64,000 bases of DNA from Ciona savignyi (taxonomy: Eukaryota > Chordata > Ascidiacea > Phlebobranchia > Cionidae). The stretch covers positions 1,534,796 through 1,598,795 of the forward strand of contig CH003301.1 in the NCBI GenBank assembly GCA_000149265.1. The letters are read 5' to 3'. Under the pieces are notes generated by a model. That model searched no databases. It worked only from the letters and a program-made list of their open reading frames with translations, and had not been told where the DNA came from. The translations under genes were made by a program, and so were the position numbers. Positions within the stretch are counted from its first letter, which is position 1. Every line of letters begins with the position of its first letter. Positions 49,901 through 60,900 of the stretch are shown one piece after another.

Positions 49901-50899
49901 ATGGGTTTACGCAAAATATGATAATTTTTGTTTATAAATGTCGGTACAATTGTATAGACAGTCATCCTGTATATCGTGCAGGTTAAACGATCTGATAAGC
50001 GCGTCGTGTTTTAAAGTTTTGTGCCACTATAAAGACGGGTAAAAGTTGACATCCGCGATGGAAATTCGCTCTGTCGCTTTTCGAACTCTCATAGAATTTT
50101 TTTCTTAAACGAAGTCTCATATATTTTTTTTAAACCAACTTTACAAGTTCATTCATCGTAGGCGTTAAGCTAAACTGATTAACACCAACGAAGCGTGGAA
50201 GGCGGTGTATAGAAAATTTATTTAGACGACAAGTCAGAGAGAATTGTATAGCACATCGGAATTCCACTCAATGTATCACGGTCTCATGCGTACTTTAACG
50301 ATATGTGCTTGACTGTTGGGAGGTATATATCTGTAAACAAGCAGGATAGATTAACGTTAGGAAAGTTCAACCGCATAAGAACAAACAAAGGTACGTTTGT
50401 TTTAGGTGAAATGAAAAGTGTTTGCTAGATTTAGACAGCTGCAGGCCACTTAAGTTTGCAAATAGGTAATTGCCTAATTTTGACAAATTGTAGTGGTGGA
50501 GCCAGGACGAATCCTTCGATAGATATTAATTAGTTTGAGGTCGACTCCTCTCTTTAACCACCAACTGTCAGTCTGTTGTTTCAGGTTGATATGTAAAAAG
50601 TGGGTTTAGTCAAGAAAAAACTATATTTCACTTGGACAGGCAACGGGCAAAACAATTATATGGAAGAAATACTGTACCCGATAGGTTGGTTTATATCTGT
50701 GCAGTTTCGCCAATTTAACGCCATTTGTTTGCGAGGCTCAATTACTACAAGGCAAATTTTTTTTTCGGTACTAGAGAGATAACATATTGAACTATATAGA
50801 CCCGTTGTGTTCGCATAAATTCTAAAGTTTATTCTGAAATGTGTATTCACCGAAAGGCAGTAGTTTGCTTTATAGTAATAACTGTTAAATAAATTTCAG
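46990..50899. other. Intergenic spacer between the minus-strand secretory genes and the membrane-protein gene
   Basis: No supported gene. It contains a short block (47626-47652) shared with 26119-26144. A plus-strand frame at 48861-49055 has a hydrophobic start (LLLGICANIAMR) but no splice partner or conserved match that I recognise. Promoter elements of the 50914 gene are presumably in the last kilobase. Confidence 0.4.
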
Positions 50900-50913
50900 A
50901 CGATCCATTTCAA
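50888..50913 (+). promoter_or_regulatory. Splice-acceptor-like site 14 nt upstream of the membrane-protein ATG
   Basis: AATAAATTTCAG ends at 50899; the leader ACGATCCATTTCAA follows, then ATG at 50914. The short leader is typical of spliced-leader acceptors in ascidians. A conventional 5' UTR intron is the alternative. Confidence 0.45.
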
Positions 50914-53900
50914 ATGGCAAGTTATCGCACAAGCGCAACAAGACAGAAACCTGGACGGCGCGGGGAAAATTGCCTTCGATTCATATTCAACAATTGTTTT
51001 TTAAATGGATTATTTGGAGTAGCTCATCTTATCGGCTACACTCAGTTTATGGTAAGAATTCCTAACATTAAAACGCTTTGTAATTTTTACTTTTCTCATA
51101 AATAACAAATAATAAACGGAGTGTCGGATTAAGTATAACTTTTATTGGTTTTGTTCTATCTTTTTATTATATAAAAAAAATCAAACATGAATAATTGTTT
51201 GGTAAAACTGTTAAAAGTATTTTAAACCACGCACATCGTACCGCTGTGGTCCGGTGTGTATTCCATGTTCCCCTTGCCTTTCGCGTGAGTTAAACCGCGA
51301 AGCCGACTAGTTGACAGAACTGCATCCATTTGCCGAATTGTTTTTTATACCGCTCATTTAAAAGGTCTCCATTTCGTCCAATACCGCTTTTAAAGTTTGG
51401 CTGACGTGTCGAGCAGTTGAAGGCTGTTTTGATAATAGATTGTTCCGTTCAAAACATCTGGTTGAAACTTCAAAGCCAAAATTTCCATTTACATCACTCG
51501 TTCAGTTATATATATCCCTTGGTTGTGTTACTTCCGGAAACCGCAAGAATTTCTGCAATACAAAAGCAAGCAATTTATTTTTTAGAATTTTTAACCGATT
51601 CACCGAACACTTTGTACCATATATATCAACCCAGACAGTGTGAGGTAATAATGTCTTTGATTGTGTTCTTGCTCTCTTAATTGATCTAACGACTCGTGGA
51701 GTTCTCGACGTCCACAATGTGTTTAGTTCCCGCACACCTCCATGGTTGGGTAACTCGAAACATACCATATATATCGGATTTCAACATGAAATATTTTAAT
51801 TGCCTTAAAAAATGCTGGTTTGGTATTATGTGGTGTATACAACCTAAGGTAAGAGCTGGTCGACGAGATTTTATTTGACAACTAAAACCGCGAATTTGAC
51901 ATGCGTAACGGCTGCACACGTTGACTAAATCCGCGTTTTGCTAAAGAAGTGAATATTCTATTGCATAAAATATATGACTTGAAAACTGTAAAACCCAAAT
52001 GATAATTGCACATAATATTTTTTGTTCTTCTACTGAAGAACATTACACAATACATAAAGTGCAAATTGTGTCTGTGGTTAAAACAATTTCAGGTTCATAT
52101 TTTTCAAGGTATTTTAAATTAAAGTTGCGCGTGAGACAAATGGAATAAGAAAAAATATTATAATATAATAATAAGCTTTTCAGGGTGAGAGTGTGTATGC
52201 GTAACACACAATATAACAAACAAACGCAATGCAGGTTGACAAAGTTTGTCGTGGAAAAGGTTGCAGTAAAATCAATTGAAATGTATTCCTGTTTGAAAGT
52301 ACTAAATACCAAACAAATGAAAAAATGAAAGTTTAAATTCAAGAGTGGCGGCATGTCGCCAACAGATTCCCATAAAGAGAATATTGTATTTTCGGTTGGA
52401 AAATACTTATGCTGGGAAATTTGTGGTTAGCACAACATGATATTAAAAAGTGGTATAAAATGCAGCCAAATAATTAAGCTTTCTAATAATGTTTTAACAC
52501 TTTTCTGTTCTGAAACACAACGTCAACATGAACTCACTGTACGTAAAGATAACTCAAGTGTTTATCTAATACTTCGCCGATGAAATGTACCGTTGTCAGT
52601 ACGTCACTAACCACGCTCGTATCAGATTTTTTTCTCAGCCAACTATTCGTGCAATGGTCTATAAATACCAAATATAGAAAATATAAAACAACGAAATACG
52701 GTACGGTTATTAAATAAATAAAATAAACAAAATTTCGTAAACCACATTACCATTAGGGGGTTTAGGGATTGGTAACAAATTTTGACTTCCCGTAATTTTA
52801 AAGTGAACGGGTAAGTTAGAGTTTAGTATGAATTCCCGTACTTCTATTTGTGTATAGTTCTGCCGCAGTGCATTGAACTGAAATTTGGCCGATCAAATTT
52901 TCATAAATAGAGCATATATCGATCAGAGACGAAACAAACTGGTGAATGTATACGAGGGACAATTGTTGTTTATCATATCATTTATTGTAACTGTGCACAA
53001 AAATTGGCCCTTTAAGTAAAAGGTTCTAGGTAGAAAGGAATATTCTTCACAATGTGCAGTTATGAACGACCTATTATATTCTTTTCTCAAATAAAGCGAA
53101 TCCTAATTAACTCTTTCACTCCCGGCCAAATGCATTAATTCAAACATGCTGTCCCGCAGTTTTTTTTACAATTTTTGGTCATTTTCAAATTAGCACAGTT
53201 TTTCACAAATTTATGCTATGATTTAATATTTAGTATGGTTGGAAAGATAATTTATCCCTCTTTTAAACAAACCGCACACCTAGAATCTACCTCCAATAAA
53301 GAATATATTATGTAAACTTTAGTGAACACCCATTTTTATGTAAAGAAAATTCTGCTCGAAAATTTTGAGGTGCACTGACAAACGAAATACTCACTTATTA
53401 TTGGAATGCCCAAATGAGATGAAAATTGGAATGTAGATTGTCTAATAGTTTTTGTACTCAGAAAAATTTGAACTGTATTTGTATCTTCAGTAGTTTTTTT
53501 ACTATTCCTAATTGAAATTTTCCTTTATTCTAACTATATTATGAAAAATTGAACCAAAACGCATTGAAGTTTTTAGTTTTGTAGAACTAAAATAGTAAAA
53601 AGTATAAATAAGAACAGTGAAGGAAGTGTAAAAATTTTATGTACAGGCGGGATACCATGTTTCCCACCAACTCGCGATATATGGCGAGTTGGGACGGAAA
53701 GAGTTAAATAACACCCAAATATCGTAATTGTTATTATTTTGGAAAATACATTAAATGGGGGGATGCATCTAATTTGAATTATGTTTTAAATAATAATAAA
53801 CTAAATATATATTAACATAAACTGAAGTAATTTCATATTCCAGTGGTCAATTTAATTTTTATTCAACAAAAAATTGAATCAAAATATTCAAGCGCCTTTT

Positions 53901-56900
53901 TTTACCAGGCCCAATCATTTTTGTGAAACCAAACTAAGAAAAACTGGGAAACAAAAATATTAAATTAAACTCAAAGACGTTTGAACAATATTTTTAAAAA
54001 CGATTTTAATTTTAATATTCAGAACAATTAGTTACTGCAAAATGTTAGTTTTACAAAGTACTAAAGCGAAAGCGAAAAATCTGCTTAAAAAATTAAGACA
54101 AATTTAAAAAAGAATTACTGTATGATATATATTATCCACACACTAATCTACAGGTTTTCATCGTCATACGGGTTATAGTGCTAGGATCGATAGCTGGAAG
54201 GTTATTTTTGCACGACATGGATAAGCTGAACTGCTCAGCTTTAAACGATACTCGAAGCTACAGCGTGAACCACAATTCTTCAAACGATCTTACCAAGTAA
54301 GATAAACATACCATTTAAGTAAATCATAATGGTTATTTTTTCTTAAAGAGATTGCTATAAAGTTGACAAATTCGTTGCTTGTTCATTCAAGATATGATGT
54401 AGTTACCCTAAGAGCAACTCAAATCAAATTTTTATGTGGTACGGTTTCGTTTTGGTAAACGGAAAGAACTTTCCGCTTTGCTGAAGGAACGTACATCACT
54501 ATGCCACTAAGCACAAACCAGCTTTGACTCACACAAAATCTAGTTGTAAAATGGATTGTAATAATGGCTTTAGGGAGACAAATTCAATTACACAAGTAAT
54601 CCGCCGAGAAAGCGTGTGTTTTAAATGTTATTTTTAGTTGTTTTCCTTGTTTTTAAAATCTAGCTTTGAAACTCGTTGTATTACACGCTTGTTTTGAGGC
54701 CAATTAAATCAAAACAAAGTCCTGTAACTGCTTCGTTCACTCAACACCGCCATTTGTAACGACAGTTATTGCATTTTTTATCAAAATACATGGCAGTAAG
54801 ATTAAATTACCATTCAAAGAAGCAAACCATCATGTTACACAAACTAATCATAGATTTCCATTGTTTGGTTCGAATAGCTTTGAATGCTACACAGATTTTC
54901 TAAATTTCTACATTTTTTTTAGCATCACAAGCCTAAATGGCACCATCGCTGGAAGTAAAAGGGATGAATCGATTTTAGATATCAAGTCGACGTGCCTGCG
55001 GTAAGTAAGTTACAAAGCACTTTCATGTAATGATTAAATTAACTCTTAGTTTTACTTATTGTCGTGTTTCACTGACCATGTGACCAATGAATGAATAATG
55101 CATGCAGTCGGATGGTGTTAACAGAACATGATACAATCGCGTGCACACTATTTTAGTAAATATTTTATTGTTCTTCTAGGTTTATTTTCATCGAGCCTAA
55201 AGTGGCCTTTAGATTTATTGTCCCTTTTTCTGTTTGTCATATCTAACAGGTAATATAGGCTATGTGGTTCATTTTCTTTCGTTGTTTGACACGAAGTTGT
55301 CGCTATAATAGAAGTTATAAATATATAATGTTAATAAAACAAGCCGGACAATAATTGATTAAGCACCGGATGAATACCGATGCGGTCAGTTAAACGTACC
55401 AGTCCTGAAAGCTTCTTTGCTATCGAAACTTCTGCACTAACCTAACTAGAGAACAGAATGAACAGATTATTATAAATGTGCTAATTACAGAATAGTTTAC
55501 AATGGTAACATGTCGCCGTTGTACGCGTGGATCGCCTCCACCTTTCCCATAATTATTCCCTGGTTGCTGCTGTTTCTATGGACGCCGTACCTGCCTGCAC
55601 AAGACAACGTCGAATGTTCGAAATTCCGATGGCCATGTCTTACATTGTCTATGTCGACCTTTTTAAAGGCAGTCATAAGGTTTTGTAAAGTTCAGTAATG
55701 TCGTACACGTTGTGGGAAGTATTATTAATTTCGTCTGTTATATTAGAAATGTGCCTTATACAAGTTAAGCGGCAATTACTTTTTAAGTGGCATGCAATAT
55801 TTACAGCTTTATTTTTAGCAATGTATGCAAAACTTTTTAAGAGATTGTGCATAGAATATCCAATAAGCTGCGGTCAAAACATCACCCACGCCAAAGCAAC
55901 CACCATTCTTAATTACAAATATGATCTACGTCTTTCGGCCTGTTGTCAAGACCCGGCTTAGTAGTCTACTTAAATAACCATATCTTTACTTGTGCCGTGT
56001 GTTATATTATAGTTACAACAGGTCAAGGTACCAATGTATTTAGGCGATTAATAATCTATACGCAATATTAAATGATAAAATTCACCTCACGTAAACATTT
56101 TTTTTCTGGAAAGCATTGTCAGATTTCATACACGTAGGCTACAACGCGCTTGCTCTTAGTCGGGTTAGCGTTTTTTATTTAAAAATTTGTTATGGGAGAT
56201 TAACAAGACTTTTTATTTGAAGATTTATTCTGGAGACGTCATTCTTTATCTTGGTCACCGTGTATTACAAGCTGTTTGTCCCCGACCATATTACATGCTA
56301 CAATAACACTATGACGTGCGACGTGTGGGAGAGTCTCGAAAAAACTTGTTTTCTTTGGCTGCTGAGTGCTACGAGCATGGTAAGCGGGCTGTTTGGTATT
56401 TCGGGACGTCATACTGTGGGAGGTCGGGCGAGACCGTGGGAAATTGAATTAGCCTGCTAATTTGAGCGCAGAAACCGGAACTAATTGCAGTTGTATCACA
56501 ATTTTGCTGTATACCGTTACAAAAGTGATCATCGCTCCAACCCAAGTCAATGGTAATTTATGTTTTATCAGCATTTCGAGAGAGGCTGAATTGCGTCTGA
56601 ATTATACTCTTAATAAAGAAGCTTCTGTAAAGAGTTTAAAATGAAGATATCTGAAAAAGGGCCCGTATTGACTGCTGCGCTTACATATTTAAAAGTTATT
56701 TATATTCAGGCAAGTATCATATTAACCTCCTGGGAGATTGCGCATGTGTGCAATAACAAGCAAGGATATGACCCAGATATACCAGAACCATACACAATGG
56801 ACGAATTTGGAAACGGGTGAGTGATTTTGGCGTAATTAGTATCACACAAGACAAATGTGACAGTGCGAAAATCGATGTCATACATACCGCATTTCGAAAG

Positions 56901-57483
56901 GTTTATTAAAGATTACAACTCGCTGCACGAGTGCGTCGTATCCGAATAAATTGATTTTCTTCGCGTTTAGTATGGAAACGAGTAATTCGTGCGATCGATG
57001 AAGCAATTCTGTTGGCCTATAATATTCCGGTGTTTCCAGACAAAATAATACTGAACGCGGTTCTGCCATTGAAGGCGAAGCAACGTATTTTACAATATTA
57101 TGCGATTTTGTTTCTTTATCAATTAAAATAAATATATTATAGTTTAAATTTTGGACTGAAAACAGTTAAGACATTTGAACCTAAAATGGCTAAATTAAAC
57201 AACTACAATATTTTGTAATAGCTGGTTCCACACTTGGCTCACGTCATCCAATACAGTCATTCTACGTTCGACAATTTAAACACGGTGCATTTTCAGTCGA
57301 GCAAGGACCTCCGGGGAATCGTTAATTCGAGGACGCGGTGGGCGATTGTCAAGTAGCGTGTCCATCCAACCGAGCAACCACGACGAAGATGAGATTTCAA
57401 ATAGACACAAAAGAACACCAGAACAACGATTTCGCCTCATTGAAACGATTGCAGACGAAGATGAAGACGTGTTTTATGAATAA
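50914..57483 (+). CDS. Unidentified multi-pass membrane protein
   Basis: Exons I support: 50914-51051 (ATG, 5' Arg-rich tail then LNGLFGVAHLIGYTQFM), 54154-54296, 54923-55000, 55180-55249, 55491 to about 55620-55635, 55696-55822, 56223-56379, 56710-56816, 57297-57483 (TAA). Hydrophobic segments: GVAHLIGYTQFMVFIVIRV, WPLDLLSLFLFVIS, WIASTFPIIIPWLLLFLW, LWEVLLISSVILEM, AIFTALFLAIFILE, FFILVTVYYKLFV, FLWLLSATSMASIILTSW. A loop in exons 2-3 has several N-glycosylation sequons (NCS, NDT, NSS, NIT, NGT). The C-terminal tail is hydrophilic, ending DEDEDVFYE. From 55696 to the stop the phases agree. The 55000/55180 junction is off by one base, and the donor of the 55491 exon is unclear. I do not recognise the family. 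A channel, transporter or receptor is possible; no catalytic motif is seen. Confidence 0.6.
53111..53703. mobile_element. piggyBac-like MITE with TTAA target duplication
   Basis: 593 bp flanked by TTAA (53107-53110 and 53704-53707). Ends are CTCTTTCACTCCC and the inverse of CTCTTTCCGTCCC (11 of 13 matching). A subterminal palindrome AACTCGC-N8-GCGAGTT lies at 53669-53690. TTAA duplication and YTCTTT-type ends suggest piggyBac. No transposase is encoded. It lies in the first large intron of the membrane-protein gene. Confidence 0.75.
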
Positions 57484-57607
57484 TTGGCAGCTGAATGGAA
57501 GCGTTGTGCATAACGTCGGCTGCCCGGAATTGACGAGCAAATGTCATTATAACCGGGACAGGCCATACCGGTAGTTTGATTCGATGGTAGCAGCTTGCCT
57601 ATGTCGT

Positions 57608-57613
57608 AATAAA
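57608..57613 (+). terminator. AATAAA poly(A) signal of the membrane-protein gene
   Basis: AATAAA about 125 nt after the TAA at 57481-57483, a normal distance, and before the convergent DHX37 3' end. Confidence 0.6.
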
Positions 57614-57783
57614 TACGAATTCTGGAACAGGAGCGACACAACAAAATGTCCCGAAGACCTTTTAAGAGGTCTACTGGGCGTTTATAAAACTAGTATTAAT
57701 ACTGTGTACGCAGTCAAACTGTATGGTTTATGGTGCCAGGCATGACATTTTAAGCTACGGCCATTTAAACGTCTTTTTCGTCA

Positions 57784-57789
57784 TTTATT
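57784..57789 (-). terminator. AATAAA poly(A) signal of DHX37
   Basis: TTTATT on the plus strand, about 125 nt beyond the minus-strand stop codon at 57914. With the signal at 57608 it defines a tail-to-tail arrangement of about 430 bp between stop codons. Confidence 0.6.
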
Positions 57790-57913
57790 TTATTGCAGTG
57801 ATCCATACAATACAACACAAGCAAAGAAATCGATATATATCTCGTCCCGGCACCTTGCTCGTAAAGGTTGAAACCGCAGATGACAAACCGAAAGTCTCAA
57901 TGGGATTGTAAAG

Positions 57914-60900
57914 TCAGATAAGAGGCCACGCAGACAGAAAGTGCTGATGGGAAGCTGGTGCCAGCCATTCCAATATTTCTTCGCGGAGGTCTGCAAAGGA
58001 GAGACGTTAAACAACACATCGGGCAATTAATTATACGGCAGTGGGTTAGAAGGCGCTAACCAGAAAACCGCGACAGTTGTATTGTTCACAAAACCACCAT
58101 GGTTATGCGATCGATACATTAAAAGGTAATGTCCTGCCTTTTAGCAACATCGAATTACAGTGATCACGTCAAATTTTAAACGTATAGGTTTTCACTAACA
58201 TGTTGGGTTTTCTTTCCACATTTTTACAAGTTTTTGCTTGCTGTCTACACCAGCACCAGCTAACGATTTCAGCATTGATTCAGTCCGTGGCTGCAGACTG
58301 GAGATATAGATGTTTAAACACAGTACCACAGGAGATAAGTAACGACATGGCAGATTTTTGAACGAATAATATTTGTCTGGAAGACTGATTGAAACCATTC
58401 ACTCCCGTCCTTGGAAAAGGCACTTAACAAACATTGCCCGAATATAGTGGAATTTAAATATATTAAAAAAGGTCCTTATCGCATAACAAATAGCATACTG
58501 TGGATGTGTGGTGTTCTGGCCAATGCAATTATTAAAGCGGGTTTTCCTGGAGGTTAAAACAACACTATATGTCAATTGTGATTACACACAGATTTTTTTA
58601 GTAATTAAATACATCCTCTTATTAGAAATATAAAAACTCCGGTCAACCGGTTCAATATTTTTATCGATGTTGCCGCCGTCTCCTGCACAGGAACCATTGT
58701 ACTAGTGGTATCTAAAGGGGCCGTGATGTGATTGTTTTCAATCTAATCCCGTTTTTTATTTAAAGCATGTGTCCACGGACACATTCAGTATAACAACTCG
58801 ACCTAATCGCATCAACATGGTTATTTATAATTCAACCAACATTAAATAGCAAACGCTGACGTGACTGTGGGCTCCACGAACAACGTTATATGTGCACGTT
58901 TGTTACTTGATGGACAATGCTCCAACCCAGTTCGAGCTGCTGGATCGTAAATAGATAATCCTCACCTGCTCCACGACTTGACCATCGTCACTGGCCGAGA
59001 CAGGAAAACAGTGGAGAATTTCTTCAGTGAGCTCACAACCGAACCGTCCAATAGAAATTTGGCAAACCAGCGGTATCTGTAATACATAGTTGGTGTGGTG
59101 ACATCTATGTTACACGCACGTGTCCGCCGTTCCCGCTTTTCCGTTCCGGATGTGTATTCATTTCAACTTCCGTTGTTTATATTACTTTTTGGTTTCAACA
59201 TTTAGTTAAGCTTTCGCCCATGTTTATGTTTTCATTCTATTTGAATAATGTCATTTATTAGTTTAATAAATTGACATGACCGGGAAACGAGGGGAGTTAA
59301 ACACGGCAATCGATCACCTCGCGCCCAACGTCTTTGTATGATTCACACGTTCCATCAATTTGGTAGAACAAATTAATCCGCTGGGTTCAAGCAAACCATT
59401 AAGTGCCTTGACACAACCGACTAGCTAGCGATCAGTTTGGAATCTGCAACCTTTCGGTTAAAAGATGTCACACTAATAAAACAGAATAACCGGTTGGACA
59501 AATTGGTTGGTTACATGGTCCTCGTTTATAATACGGTTGGAAATATTGTTTTTGAGCGTTAAACAATTTATAAATGGATTAGCAACTATTCATGTTTTAA
59601 CACCAAAGGTCCATAATAATAACAGTTACATATTTAATTGAATTGCCCAAATTTATTGAGTGTTATTCTATTTTTAAAAACAAAAAAACTTGTTTGAAAG
59701 AGGACTATATAGCTTAAAAGGTTGTTATTTTACATGGATTTCAACAAAGACTAAATTTAGTCGTCATATAGTTTAAAGGGTAAACCAAACCTGTCTAAGC
59801 CCGGTGGGTAGGTAATTACAACTTGACCAAGTGGCCACGAGAGTCGACCGTATGTGGCAGTCACAACGCATTTAACATCATCTGACACAGGATCGTAGGT
59901 GGGTGAGGGCTCCTCCAGCGGTTTGGAGAACACGCAATGTTGGGGGCAAAACGTTGCAAGCCAAGATGGATCTATTTCGGTGACATCTGTCGAAAACAAT
60001 GTTTATGACATCATAAATCCATAACGCATTGATTAAAAATAAATGGTATGCTATAAAAAATAAATAATTTCAATAACAAAAAATCGAAAAAGGGAATGTC
60101 TTTGGATTTCGCTTAGTTTTTTTTTTAACAATAATGCCTCCCCATAACTTTGATAAATTTTTATCATTGTCTCTCAATTTCAAAATGGTAGTTCAGCAAA
60201 CTGAGAAAAAGCAAAAAAAAGGATTTAACCTCTCATGTATATCTTTTTTCCTTCCTTCATTTCCGTGATTTCCTGGAACACAAGGAAAACTGGAAGTGGG
60301 TCACGTGACAAAATCGATTCCGGGTGAATAAACACTGGTTCATCCATAAGTGCACTGTTGGTGAAAAATCAAGAGTGTTATTTCATAATAAGACCTTCAT
60401 TTTCCAAGTCAGGGTTTATAATTTACAAAAATGAAGAATAAAAGCATATTTTTAAACTTTATTTTTAATCCATCTTAAAAAAGATAGTTGTTAATATCAA
60501 TAGTTTTTATTGAGCTTATTAACCTACTGCAATTCTTGAAAACTTGCACGAAGTTGTTAAACTGAATAAAACCAACAAACTAATATAAGTGAAAAGAATT
60601 TTAAATTAAACTTAGCAATTTAAGCTAACTTAAAGCATATTAATACTTCTTGAAACACCACAATAAAAACTATTATATAACATAGGATGAAAAAAATCAG
60701 GGCAATGGAACAGAAAAAGACGGCAAAACAAATGGTCGTTAAAACACATCGATAAAATTAACACCATTAAAATTGTTCTACATGCAGCAAAAAGAAAATA
60801 GAAAATTTGTTACCAGCGATACGCTCCTTTCAATTTCTTGGCCTCCCCAGCCACCATCTCACCAGTAGGAATACATCTCGCTACATGGTCAGGCATAGCA

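Noticed and set aside
59757-59790. Stop codon at 59757 as the end of DHX37
   Set aside because: It is past a donor at 59790; three further exons restore the conserved C-terminus in phase.
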